Part shown: piece by piece, positions 16,097 to 24,452 of the stretch | How the letters are laid out: each line of letters opens with the position of its first letter | Numbering within the stretch: the first letter of the stretch is position 1 | DNA from: CAWAYR01 sp050250875 | GTDB taxonomy: Bacteria; Acidobacteriota; Vicinamibacteria; Vicinamibacterales; UBA2999 | Direction: 5' to 3' | NCBI GenBank assembly: GCA_050250875.1 | Contig: JBFWNV010000003.1 | Location: 186,001 to 250,000, forward strand | Length of the DNA: 64,000 bases | The notes under the pieces: generated by a model | What the model was told of the DNA's origin: nothing | Seen by the model: only the letters and a program-made list of their open reading frames with translations | Databases searched by the model: none | Translations under genes and position numbers: made by a program

Positions 16097-17857
16097 TCAT
16101 GACGGCGCGACGCCGGCGCGGTCCGGCCGGCGCGCCTCGGCGAACTGCGCCCGATGGAGGCGCGCGTAGTGGCCCTGGGGCCGCGCCAGCAGCTCCTCGT
16201 GGCGGCCGGCCTCGACCAGGCGGCCGCGCTCGAACACCAGGATGGCGTCGGCCCGCTGCACCGTCGACAGCCGGTGGGCGATGACGACGCAGGTGCGGTT
16301 GCGCATCAGGGTGGTGAGGGCCTCCTGCACCTGCCGCTCCGACTCGGAGTCGAGCGACGAGGTCGCCTCGTCGAGCACGAGGATCGGCGCGTCGCGCAGC
16401 AGCGCCCGGGCGATGGCCAGCCGCTGCCGCTGCCCGCCCGACAGGCGCTGCCCGCGTTCGCCGATCGTCGTCGCGTAGCCGGCGGGCTGGCTCTGGATGA
16501 ACTCGTGGGCGTTGGCGGCGCGGGCGGCGGCCTCGATCTGCTCGCGGCTGGCGTCGGGCATCCCGTAGGCGATATTAGCCGCGATCGTGTCGTCGAACAG
16601 CACGGTCTCCTGCGTGACCACGCCGATCTGGCGGCGCAGCGACGCCAGCGTCACGTCGCGGACGTCGTGGCCGTCGACGAGCAGCGCCCCCGCCGACACG
16701 TCGTAGAAGCGTGGCAGCAGGTTGGCCAGCGTGGTCTTGCCGGCGCCGCTCCGGCCGACGATGGCGACGACCTGCCCGGCCGGGACGGTGAACGACACCC
16801 CGTTCACCACCAGCTTGCCGTGGCCGTCTTCGTAGCCGAAGGAGACGTCGCGGTACTCGATGGCGTGCTGGAACGGCGGCAGCGTCACGGCGCCGGGCCG
16901 CTCCACCACTTCGGTGTGCGCGTCGAGCAGTTCGAACACGCGCTCGGCGGCGGCCGCCGCCTGCTGCAGGTTGGCGTTGACCCGCGTCAGCTTCTTGATC
17001 GGCCCGTACATGAGCAGCAGCGCGGCGACGAACGAGGTGAACTCGCCCGGCGTGAGCCGGCCGGCGGCGATCTCCTGGCTGCCGTACCACAGCGCGCCGA
17101 CGATGGCCACGCCGCCCAGCGCCTCCATCAGCGGCGGCAGCAGCGACAGCACGCCGGTGACGCTCATGTTGGTGCGGTAGAGCTGATCGGAGGCGGCGCG
17201 GAACTTGGCCGCTTCGCGGCCCTCGGCCAGGAACGCCTTGACGATGCGGTGCCCCGAGAACGCTTCGCCGGCGACGTGCGACAGCCGCTCGAGCGCCTCC
17301 TGGCTGCGCCGCGACACCGTGCGGAGCCGCCGGCCGAGCCGGGCGAGCGGGTAGACGACCAGCGGCGCCGCGGTGACGCAGACCAGCGCCAGGCCGGCGT
17401 CGATGTAGACCAGCAGCGCGGCGTAGCCGACCACCGTCAACGACTCGCGGGCGATGTCGCCGACGGTCTCGGACACCGCCCGCTGCACCAGGCCGACGTC
17501 GTTGTTCACCCGCGACAGCAACTGGCCGGTCGATCGGCGGGCGAAGAAGGCCGCCGACTGGCCGAGGACGTGCTCGAACAGGTCGGTGCGCAGGGCGCGG
17601 ACGACGCGGTGGCCGAGGTCGTCCATCCAGTAGCTGGAGAAGAACGCGCCGACGCCCTTGACGACGTAGACGACGACGATCGCGGTGCCGACGAAGGCCA
17701 GCGACTCGCGCGCCGGCAGCACCTGGTCGAGGATCGGCTTGACCAGCCAGGCCAGCGCCGCCGAGGCCGCGCCGTACAGCAGCATCGCCGCGAACGCCCC
17801 GGCGATCACCAGCCGGTGCGGTGCTGCGTAGCGGAGCAGGCGCAGCAGGGGATCCAT
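16097..17857 (-). CDS. ABC transporter, fused permease/ATPase (MsbA/PglK-like exporter)
   Basis: 586 residues: a six-helix type I exporter domain (about 1-310) followed by an ATPase domain. Walker A GRSGAGKTT is near residue 367, the signature LSGGQRQRLAIARAL near 472, Walker B ILVLDEATSS near 487, and the switch His (IAHRLST) near 527. It forms a homodimer that flips or exports lipid-like substrates. MsbA-like lipid A export is one possibility. Its start overlaps the galE stop (TGATG), and it stands beside a sugar-nucleotide and glycosyltransferase locus, so flipping a lipid-linked oligosaccharide, as PglK does, is an equally good inference. The ATG at 17857 is chosen because upstream in-frame sequence lies inside galE. 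Confidence 0.9.
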   Translation of the reverse strand: MDPLLRLLRYAAPHRLVIAGAFAAMLLYGAASAALAWLVKPILDQVLPARESLAFVGTAIVVVYVVKGVGAFFSSYWMDDLGHRVVRALRTDLFEHVLGQSAAFFARRSTGQLLSRVNNDVGLVQRAVSETVGDIARESLTVVGYAALLVYIDAGLALVCVTAAPLVVYPLARLGRRLRTVSRRSQEALERLSHVAGEAFSGHRIVKAFLAEGREAAKFRAASDQLYRTNMSVTGVLSLLPPLMEALGGVAIVGALWYGSQEIAAGRLTPGEFTSFVAALLLMYGPIKKLTRVNANLQQAAAAAERVFELLDAHTEVVERPGAVTLPPFQHAIEYRDVSFGYEDGHGKLVVNGVSFTVPAGQVVAIVGRSGAGKTTLANLLPRFYDVSAGALLVDGHDVRDVTLASLRRQIGVVTQETVLFDDTIAANIAYGMPDASREQIEAAARAANAHEFIQSQPAGYATTIGERGQRLSGGQRQRLAIARALLRDAPILVLDEATSSLDSESERQVQEALTTLMRNRTCVVIAHRLSTVQRADAILVFERGRLVEAGRHEELLARPQGHYARLHRAQFAEARRPDRAGVAPS

Positions 17858-18855
17858 CACCGGGACACGGTAGCCCGATAGCCTCCCGGGTGCGCCGCCC
17901 GCCACCGGGCGGCGTCGGCGACGATCGTCGCCAGGTCGCTGCGCCGCGGGCGCCAGCCCAGCTCGGCCTGGATGCGCGCGCTCGCGGCGTAGAGCGCCGA
18001 CGGGTCGCCGTCGCGCCGCGGCGCCGGCGTCCACGGCACCGGACGGCCGACCACGCGCGATACGGTGTCGATGACCTCGCGGACCGACCACGGCCGGCCG
18101 GTGCCGACGTTGTAGGCCCCGCCGCGGTGGCCGCCGGCGAGCGCGTCGAGGGCGTGGAGGTGGGCGGCGGCGAGATCGGCGACGTGGACGTAGTCGCGCA
18201 GGCACGTGCCGTCGGGGGTCGGGTAGTCGAGGCCGAACACCTGCAGCGGCTCGCCGCCGCGGGCGGCGTCGATGGCGCGCGGCACGAGATGGATCTCGGG
18301 ATCGTGGTCCTCGCCGAGTTCGCCGTCGGGATCGGCGCCGGCGGCGTTGAAATAGCGCAGCGCGATCGCCCGCAGGCCGTGCGCGACGCCGAAATGGCGC
18401 AGCGCCCGCTCGACGGCCAGTTTCGACTCGCCGTAGGCGTTCACCGGCACCTGCGGGTGATCCTCGGTGAGCGGCAGCGTCACCGGTTCGCCGTAGGTGG
18501 CGCAGGTGGACGAGAACACGAACCGCTCGACGCCCTCGGCGGCCATCGCCTCGAGCAGGCGCAGCGATCCGGTGACGTTGTTCTCGTAGTACTTGGCGGG
18601 CTGGCGCACCGACTCGCTGACCGTCAGCCAGGCGGCGAAGTGCATCACCGCGTCGATGCCGTGCTCGCGCAGTGTCGCCCGCACCGCGGCGCTGTCGTGG
18701 ACCCGGGCCCGCACCAGCGGCACGCCGCGCACCGCCTCGGCATGGCCGGCCGAGAGGTCGTCGAGCACGACCACGGCGTGGCCGGCGGCGCGGAGCGCCT
18801 TCACGGCATGGCTGCCGATGTACCCGGCCCCGCCCGTGACCAGCACCCGGCCCAT
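17857..18855 (-). CDS. galE: UDP-glucose 4-epimerase
   Basis: 332 residues, extended SDR fold. NAD-binding GGAGYIGS is at residues 8-15, followed by 'HFAAWLTVSESV', 'SSTCATYG' and the catalytic YGESK (Tyr/Lys pair). 'RYFNAAGADPDGELGEDHDPEIHLVP' and 'GTCLRDYVHVADLA' are the typical GalE substrate-binding segments. It interconverts UDP-glucose and UDP-galactose in the cytoplasm. Four bases separate it from ugd upstream, and the ABC exporter gene overlaps its stop, so it probably supplies UDP-galactose to the divergent glycosyltransferase operon. Confidence 0.94.
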   Translation of the reverse strand: MGRVLVTGGAGYIGSHAVKALRAAGHAVVVLDDLSAGHAEAVRGVPLVRARVHDSAAVRATLREHGIDAVMHFAAWLTVSESVRQPAKYYENNVTGSLRLLEAMAAEGVERFVFSSTCATYGEPVTLPLTEDHPQVPVNAYGESKLAVERALRHFGVAHGLRAIALRYFNAAGADPDGELGEDHDPEIHLVPRAIDAARGGEPLQVFGLDYPTPDGTCLRDYVHVADLAAAHLHALDALAGGHRGGAYNVGTGRPWSVREVIDTVSRVVGRPVPWTPAPRRDGDPSALYAASARIQAELGWRPRRSDLATIVADAARWRAAHPGGYRATVSR

Positions 18856-18859
18856 CGCG

Positions 18860-20155
18860 CTACCGTCCGACCGACTTGTAGACGAAGCCCAGCTCCTTCA
18901 TCTGCTCCGGCTGGTAGATGTTGCGGCCGTCGAAGATCACCGGCGCCTTGAGCAGCTTGCGCATGCGCTGGAAGTCGGGCTCGCGGAACTCCTGCCACTC
19001 GGTGATCACGGCCAGCGCGTCGGCACCCTTGAGGGCGTCGTAGTTCTTCTTCACGAAGGCGACGCCTTTGGGGAAGAGGCTCTTGGCGACGGTCATCGCC
19101 TCCGGGTCGTAGGCCTGCACCCTGGCGCCCTTCTCGAGCAGGGTCCTGATGATCGGCACCGCCGGCGCCTCGCGCATGTCGTCGGTCTTGGGCTTGAACG
19201 CCAGTCCCCAGATGGCGATGGTGCGGCCCTTGAGCGAGCCGAAGTGCGCCTCCATCTTGCGCAGCAGCAGCCGCTTCTGCGACTCGTTGACCTGTTCGAC
19301 CGCCTTGAGAATCCTGAAGTCGTACTTCTTGTCGGCCGAGAACCTGACGATCGCCTTGACGTCCTTGGGGAAGCAGCTGCCACCGTAGCCGACGCCGGGG
19401 AACAGGAACGCCGGGCCGATGCGGCGATCGGAGCCCATCGCCTGGCGGACCCGATCGACGTCGGCGCCGTAGGCCTCGCAGACGTTGGCGATCTCGTTCA
19501 TGAACGAGATCTTGGTCGCCAGCATGGCGTTGGCGGCGTACTTGGCCAGCTCGGCGCTGGCGCAGTCCATCACCATGATCGGCGCGCCGGTGCGCGTGAA
19601 GGGCTTGTGCAGCGCCACCATCAGCTCGGCGGCCTTCTCGTCCTCGGCGCCGATGACGACGCGATCGGGCTTCATGAAGTCGTCGACGGCGGCGCCCTGC
19701 TTCAGGAACTCGGGGTTGCTGACAACGCTGAACGGGTGGGTGGTCTCGCGGCGGACCACCTCGCGCACCTTCGCCGCGGTGCCGACCGGCACCGTGCTCT
19801 TGTCGACGATCACCTTGTAGCCGTTCATCGCCCGGCCGATCTGCGCGGCGACGCCCATCACGTGCTGGAGGTCGGCCGAGCCGTCCTCGCCCTGCGGGGT
19901 GCCGACGGCGATGAAGACGATCTGCGACGCGCGCACCGCCTTGGGCAGGTCGGTGGTGAAGGTCAGCCGGCCCTCGGCCTTGTTGCGGCGGAGGAGGTCT
20001 TCGATGCCCGGCTCGTAGATCGGGCTCTTGCCGCGGCGCAGCATCCGCACCTTGGCGTCGTCCTTGTCGACGCAGACCACGTCATTGCCGCTCTCCGCCA
20101 GACATGCGCCAACGACCAGCCCCACGTACCCGGTTCCGACCACCGCGACCTTCAT
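18860..20155 (-). CDS. ugd: UDP-glucose 6-dehydrogenase
   Basis: 431 residues. NAD-binding GTGYVG at 7-12, 'VDKSTVPVGTA', 'NPEFLKQGAA' and the catalytic cysteine in GYGGSCFPKD identify UDP-glucose dehydrogenase; the C-terminal Rossmann domain includes 'GLAFKPKTDDMREAPA'. It oxidises UDP-glucose to UDP-glucuronate. It is the first gene of the minus-strand operon and is divergent from the glycosyltransferase operon. UDP-glucuronate is the substrate of the decarboxylase encoded at 27029-27964, so the two genes frame the glycan locus. Start at 20155: a GAGG/GGAG-type ribosome-binding site lies just upstream. Confidence 0.96.
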   Translation of the reverse strand: MKVAVVGTGYVGLVVGACLAESGNDVVCVDKDDAKVRMLRRGKSPIYEPGIEDLLRRNKAEGRLTFTTDLPKAVRASQIVFIAVGTPQGEDGSADLQHVMGVAAQIGRAMNGYKVIVDKSTVPVGTAAKVREVVRRETTHPFSVVSNPEFLKQGAAVDDFMKPDRVVIGAEDEKAAELMVALHKPFTRTGAPIMVMDCASAELAKYAANAMLATKISFMNEIANVCEAYGADVDRVRQAMGSDRRIGPAFLFPGVGYGGSCFPKDVKAIVRFSADKKYDFRILKAVEQVNESQKRLLLRKMEAHFGSLKGRTIAIWGLAFKPKTDDMREAPAVPIIRTLLEKGARVQAYDPEAMTVAKSLFPKGVAFVKKNYDALKGADALAVITEWQEFREPDFQRMRKLLKAPVIFDGRNIYQPEQMKELGFVYKSVGR

Positions 20156-20207
20156 GCGCCTCTTCGCTCCCTCTGGCGGGCCCCACCGCGGGCGCGCCGA
20201 ACGTGTC

Positions 20208-20237
20208 ACGGTACCATCCGCCCGCGACTGGTGTCAA
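20208..20237 (-). promoter_or_regulatory. Promoter of ugd operon
   Basis: Minus strand: TTGACA (20237-20232), 18-base spacer, TACCGT (20213-20208), about 50 bases upstream of the ugd ATG. The -35 is consensus and the -10 is weak. It lies back to back with the divergent glycosyltransferase promoter. Confidence 0.5.
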
Positions 20238-20256
20238 CATACTGACCCACAAGGAC

Positions 20257-20285
20257 TTGTTGTCCCCCGCGGGTCGTGGTACCGT
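20257..20285 (+). promoter_or_regulatory. Promoter of the glycosyltransferase operon
   Basis: TTGTTG (20257-20262), 17-base spacer, TACCGT (20280-20285), then eight bases to the GTG at 20294. The same -10 hexamer TACCGT occurs in the divergent ugd promoter. Transcription would begin at or within a base or two of the start codon. Confidence 0.45.
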
Positions 20286-20293
20286 TGCCCGGC

Positions 20294-21424
20294 GTGCACG
20301 TGATCGTCGACTATCGCCCGGCGCTCAGGGCCCGCACCGGCATCGGCGAGTACGTGCACGAGCTGGCTCGCGCGCTGGCCGCGACGGCCCCCGCCGGCGA
20401 ACGGCTGACCCTGTTTTCGAGCTCGTGGGCCGACCGCATCATGCCCGACGCGGCGGCCGACATCCCCACCGCTGCGCGCGTCGACCGCCGGCTGCCCGTG
20501 CGCGCACTGACCTGGTCGTGGCATCGGCTGTCGTGGCCGCCCATCGAGCGGCTGGCCGGCGCCTGCGACGTGGTGCACTCGCCCACGCCCCTGCTGGTGC
20601 CGTCGCGACGGGCCGCCCAGGTCGTGACGGTGTTCGACCTGCACTTCCTGCACGCCCGCCAGAACGTCAGTGGCCCGGCCCGGCGTGACTTCCCAGACCT
20701 GGTCCGCGACCACGTCCAGCGGGCCGACCACGTCATCGCGGGGTCGGCCTACGCCGCCGGTCTGGTCGGACGCGAACTCGGGGTGCCGGCGGCGCGGATC
20801 ACGACGACCCCGCTGGGCGCGCCGCGATGGGCGGAGGCGGTGCGGGCGCGCCGCGGCGGCGACCCGGGCTCCACGATTCTGTTCCTCGGCACGCTCGAAC
20901 CGCGCAAGAACCTGGGCGTGCTCCTCGACGCCTACGCGCGGCTCGTCGAGACGTCGCCGGGTGCGCCGCCGCTGGTCCTGGCCGGCCGGCCCACGCCGGC
21001 GGCGGCCGCCTGGCTGGCGCGGCTCGACACGCCGCCGCTGGCGGGTCGGGTCCGGACGCTTGGCTACGTCGACGATGCGACCCGCCAGCGCCTGTATGCC
21101 GAGGCGCGGATGCTGGTACTGCCGTCGGTGGACGAGGGGTTCGGCCTGACCGCGCTGGAGGCGCTGGCCTGCGGCGTGCCCGTGGTGGCGTCGGCGGCGG
21201 GCTCGCTTCCGGAGGTGGTCGGCCGGTCAGGTCTGCTGGTCGATCCCGGCCGTCCCGAGGCGTGGACCGCCGCGCTCGCCGCCCTGCTCGACGACGGCAC
21301 GGCCCGGGCTCAGGGCCTGCTCGGCCCGGTCCACGCGGCGGCCTTCAGCTGGAGCGCCACGGCCGCCGCGACGCGGACCGCGTATGCCGCGGCCGTCGCG
21401 GCCCGGCGCGCGGGGAGCGTCTGA
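20294..21424 (+). CDS. Glycosyltransferase family 4 (GT-B)
   Basis: 376 residues from GTG 20294 ('HVIVDYRPALRARTGIGEYV'). An upstream GTG at 20276 overlaps the probable -10 element, so the later start is favoured. The N-terminal acceptor half carries the 'TGIGEYVHELARAL' glycine loop. The C-terminal GT1/GT4 domain has 'ILFLGTLEPRKNLGVLLDAY' and the donor-binding signature 'PSVDEGFGLTALEALACGVPVV' with the conserved E-x7-E. It transfers a sugar from a nucleotide-sugar donor; specificity cannot be read from sequence. It is the first gene of the plus-strand glycan operon, two bases before the next glycosyltransferase. Confidence 0.88.
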   Translation: MHVIVDYRPALRARTGIGEYVHELARALAATAPAGERLTLFSSSWADRIMPDAAADIPTAARVDRRLPVRALTWSWHRLSWPPIERLAGACDVVHSPTPLLVPSRRAAQVVTVFDLHFLHARQNVSGPARRDFPDLVRDHVQRADHVIAGSAYAAGLVGRELGVPAARITTTPLGAPRWAEAVRARRGGDPGSTILFLGTLEPRKNLGVLLDAYARLVETSPGAPPLVLAGRPTPAAAAWLARLDTPPLAGRVRTLGYVDDATRQRLYAEARMLVLPSVDEGFGLTALEALACGVPVVASAAGSLPEVVGRSGLLVDPGRPEAWTAALAALLDDGTARAQGLLGPVHAAAFSWSATAAATRTAYAAAVAARRAGSV

Positions 21425-21426
21425 CG

Positions 21427-22503
21427 ATGCGCGTCGCCATCGACGCCCGCGAACTGGCCGGCCACCCGACCGGCGTCGGCCGCTACCTCACCGAACTGCT
21501 GAAGGAGTGGCGTGACGGCGCCGGGGCCGGGCATGAACTGCTGCTGTACAGCCACCGACTGCCGCTCGAACCGCTCGACGACTGGCCGGTGCGGCTGGTG
21601 CCCGGATCGGGCGGCACGCGCTGGGAGCAGTGGGAGTTCGCGCGGGCGTTGGGGCGGGATCGGCCCGACGTGCTCTTCGCACCGGGGTATACGGCGCCCC
21701 TGGCGTGTCCGGCACCGGTCGCCCTCGCCGTCCATGACGTCTCCTACTTCGCGCACCCCGAGTGGTTCAGCGCCCGCGAGGGCCTGCGCCGCCGCCAGAT
21801 CACCGCCTGGGCGGCGCGCCGGGCCCACGTCGTGCTGGCGCCATCGGCGTTCTCGGCCCGGGAGATCGTGCGCTTCACCGGCGTCCCCGAATCGCGTGTC
21901 CGCGTCGTCCACCTCGGCGTCCGCGCGGCCGCGACGCCGCCGTCGCGCGACCGCCGGCCGCTCGTGCTCTTCGTCGGCTCGCTCTTCCAACGCCGCCACA
22001 TCGACGTCCTCATCGACGCGTTCGCGCGGGTCTCCGCCACCCACCCCGACGCCCATCTCGACATCGTCGGCGAGAACCGCACCGTGCCCCGCCTCGACTT
22101 CGCGACGCAGGTGGCCGCGCTGGGCCTGGCCGACCGGGTCGGCCTCCGTCACTGGGTGGACGACGAGACGCTGGCGACGCTCTACGGCGAGGCGGCCGCC
22201 TTCCCCTTCCTGTCGGAATACGAAGGGTTCGGCTTCACGCCGCTCGAGGCGCTGGCCCACGGCGCCGTGCCGGTCGTGCTCGACACCCCGGTCGCCCGCG
22301 AGATCTACGGCGACGCGGCGGTGCGTCTCGACCCGGGACCGGACCTGGCGAAGACGCTCGCCGACACGCTGTCGCGGCTGCTCAGCGACCCCGCGGCACG
22401 GGCCGCACACCTGGCGGCCGCCGAACCCGTGCTGGCCGCTTACCAGTGGCGCGACACCGCGGCCCATACGTGGCGAGCCCTGGAGGAGGCGGCCGGTGCC
22501 TGA
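21427..22503 (+). CDS. Glycosyltransferase family 4 (GT-B)
   Basis: 358 residues beginning MRVAIDARELAGHPTGVGRYL, a typical family 4 start; the longer in-frame extension upstream lies inside the previous gene and is rejected. The donor domain has 'VLFVGSLFQRRHIDVLIDAF' and 'FPFLSEYEGFGFTPLEALAHGAVPVV', with both conserved Glu residues. It begins two bases after the preceding stop and its last eight bases overlap the next gene. The acceptor and donor are unknown. It is similar in organisation to the first and fourth glycosyltransferases of this operon and may have arisen by duplication. Confidence 0.9.
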   Translation: MRVAIDARELAGHPTGVGRYLTELLKEWRDGAGAGHELLLYSHRLPLEPLDDWPVRLVPGSGGTRWEQWEFARALGRDRPDVLFAPGYTAPLACPAPVALAVHDVSYFAHPEWFSAREGLRRRQITAWAARRAHVVLAPSAFSAREIVRFTGVPESRVRVVHLGVRAAATPPSRDRRPLVLFVGSLFQRRHIDVLIDAFARVSATHPDAHLDIVGENRTVPRLDFATQVAALGLADRVGLRHWVDDETLATLYGEAAAFPFLSEYEGFGFTPLEALAHGAVPVVLDTPVAREIYGDAAVRLDPGPDLAKTLADTLSRLLSDPAARAAHLAAAEPVLAAYQWRDTAAHTWRALEEAAGA

Positions 22504-23323
22504 GCCAGCCGGCCTCGACGTGGTCATCGTCAGCTACAACGTCCGCGCCGATCTCGACCGCTGCCTGGGCTCGCTCGCCGCCCATCCGCCGGACCGCCCG
22601 CTGCACGTCACCGTGGTCGACAACGCGTCGAGCGACGGCACCGTGGCCCACCTGCGCCGGCACTGGCCGGCGGTGACGGCCATCGACGCCGGCGCCAACC
22701 TCGGGTTCGCCCGGGCCAACAACGTCGGCATCCGCGCCTCGACGCAGCCGCTGGTGCTGCTGCTCAACCCCGACACGATCGTCGGCGCCGGGCAGATCGA
22801 CCGGCTGGTCGCGGCGCTCGAGGCCGATGCCGGCGCGGCAGCCGCCGGACCGCGCCTCGTCGACGGCGACGGCCGTCCCGAACTGTCCTTCGGCCCGGCG
22901 CTGTCGCCGTGGGGCGAGTTCCGCCAGCGGCGCCTGATGCGCGCCTACGAGCGCCGGGCCGCGTGGGCCGAGGCGCGGGTCGCGCGCGAGACCGCGGCAG
23001 CCGGGCCACGGCCCTGGCTGAGCGCCGCCTGCCTGCTGGTCCGCCGGGCCGATCTCGAGGCGGTCGGCCTCTTCGACGAGCGCTTCTTCATGTACACCGA
23101 GGACGTCGACCTGTGCGCGTCGCTCGGCGCGCGCGGCCGGCGCGTGATCTTCGTGCCGGCGGCGACGGTCACGCACCTGCGCGGCCGCGCCGGCGCCGCC
23201 GCGCCCGCGGTGACGGCCCGCCGCCGCCGCGAGAGCCACGTCGCCTACTACCGCAAGCGCCATCCCGCGTGGGCGCCGCTGCTGGCCTGGTGGCTGCGCC
23301 GCCGCGGGTTCGATGTCCGATAA
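22496..23323 (+). CDS. Glycosyltransferase family 2 (rhamnosyltransferase-like)
   Basis: 275 residues from GTG 22496, with a GGAGGAGG ribosome-binding site about seven bases upstream. It opens 'LDVVIVSYNVRADLDRCLGSL', a GT-A fold start, then 'VVDNASSDGT', 'GANLGFARANNVGI' and 'LLLNPDT' (the DxD-equivalent region). The C-terminal part 'LSAACLLVRRADLEAVGLFDERFFMYTEDVDLCASL' is the pattern of WbbL-like rhamnosyltransferases. It overlaps the upstream gene by eight bases. The sugar could be rhamnose, but no dTDP-rhamnose genes are in the window, so donor identity is uncertain. Confidence 0.9.
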   Translation: MPEPAGLDVVIVSYNVRADLDRCLGSLAAHPPDRPLHVTVVDNASSDGTVAHLRRHWPAVTAIDAGANLGFARANNVGIRASTQPLVLLLNPDTIVGAGQIDRLVAALEADAGAAAAGPRLVDGDGRPELSFGPALSPWGEFRQRRLMRAYERRAAWAEARVARETAAAGPRPWLSAACLLVRRADLEAVGLFDERFFMYTEDVDLCASLGARGRRVIFVPAATVTHLRGRAGAAAPAVTARRRRESHVAYYRKRHPAWAPLLAWWLRRRGFDVR

Positions 23324-23336
23324 TCCCGGCGGCCGC

Positions 23337-24452
23337 ATGCGAATCGCCATCGACGCGCGGAAGCTCCACGATTTCGGGATCGGCACGTACATCCGCAACC
23401 TCGTCCACGAGCTGGCGGCGCTCGACCCGGCATCGGAGTACGTGCTGCTCACCCGGCCGGCCGACGTCGCCGACGCAGCGGCCGCCGGCGCCAACGTTCG
23501 AGCGGTGGCCGAGCCGGCGCGCCCTTACTCGGTCGGCGAGCAGCTGCGCGTGCCGCTGGCGGCGCGGCGCCTCCATGCCGACCTCTTCCACGCGCCCCAC
23601 TACGTCCTGCCGCCCTTCGTGCCCGGCCCGACCGTGGTGACGATCCACGACTGCATCCACCTGCGTTTCCCCCAGTACCTGCCGAGCCGGGCCGCCTGGG
23701 TCTACGCCCACACGATGATCCGGCTCGCCGCCCGGAAGGCGACGCGCATCCTGACGGTGTCCGACGCCTCCAGGCGGGACATCCTGCACTACACCGGCGT
23801 CCGGCCCGAGAAGGTCGTGGTCGTCTACAACGGCCTCGACGCCCGCTTCGCCACCCCCCCGGACGACGCCGCGCTCGACCGCGTCCGCCAGCGGTTCGAC
23901 CTGTCGCATCCCTTCGTCCTCTACGTCGGCAACATCAAGCCGCACAAGAACCTCGAGCGGCTGATCGAAGCGTTCGCGCTGGCCCGCACCGGCGGCCCGG
24001 ACGATCTTCGGCTGGTGGTGATCGGCGACGAGATCTCGAAATACCCGGGCCTGCGCCAGATGGTGCACCGTCATCGGCTCGACAAGCACGTCCGCTTCTT
24101 CGGCTTCCAGCCGGCGCCGACGCTGGTGGCGTTCTACCGGCTGGCCCGGGCGTTCGTGTTCCCGTCGCTCTACGAGGGCTTCGGCCTGCCGCCGCTCGAG
24201 GCGATGGCCAACCTCACGCCGGTGGTCACCTCGAACCTGTCGTCGCTGCCGGAGGTGGTCGGCGACGCCGCGGTGCTGGTCGATCCGTACGACAGCGCGT
24301 CGATCGCCGACGGGATCCGCCGCGTCGTCGACGACGAGGCGCTGCGCGCGCAGCTCATCGCCCGCGGCCGGGCTCGCGTGCAGGAGTTCTCATGGCGGCG
24401 GGCGGCGGCCCGCACCCTCGAGGTCTATCGCGACGCGACGGGGCACGCCTGA
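23337..24452 (+). CDS. Glycosyltransferase family 4 (mannosyltransferase-like)
   Basis: 371 residues from ATG 23337 ('MRIAIDARKLHDFGIGTYIRNL'); an earlier ATG at 23313 would overlap the previous gene by 11 bases and add eight residues. The donor domain contains 'VLYVGNIKPHKNLERLIEAFAL' and 'FPSLYEGFGLPPLEAMA', giving the E-x7-E motif in the form common in WbaZ/MtfB-like mannosyltransferases. Its stop shares the TGATG overlap with the next gene. Specificity is inferred only by general resemblance. Confidence 0.9.
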   Translation: MRIAIDARKLHDFGIGTYIRNLVHELAALDPASEYVLLTRPADVADAAAAGANVRAVAEPARPYSVGEQLRVPLAARRLHADLFHAPHYVLPPFVPGPTVVTIHDCIHLRFPQYLPSRAAWVYAHTMIRLAARKATRILTVSDASRRDILHYTGVRPEKVVVVYNGLDARFATPPDDAALDRVRQRFDLSHPFVLYVGNIKPHKNLERLIEAFALARTGGPDDLRLVVIGDEISKYPGLRQMVHRHRLDKHVRFFGFQPAPTLVAFYRLARAFVFPSLYEGFGLPPLEAMANLTPVVTSNLSSLPEVVGDAAVLVDPYDSASIADGIRRVVDDEALRAQLIARGRARVQEFSWRRAAARTLEVYRDATGHA

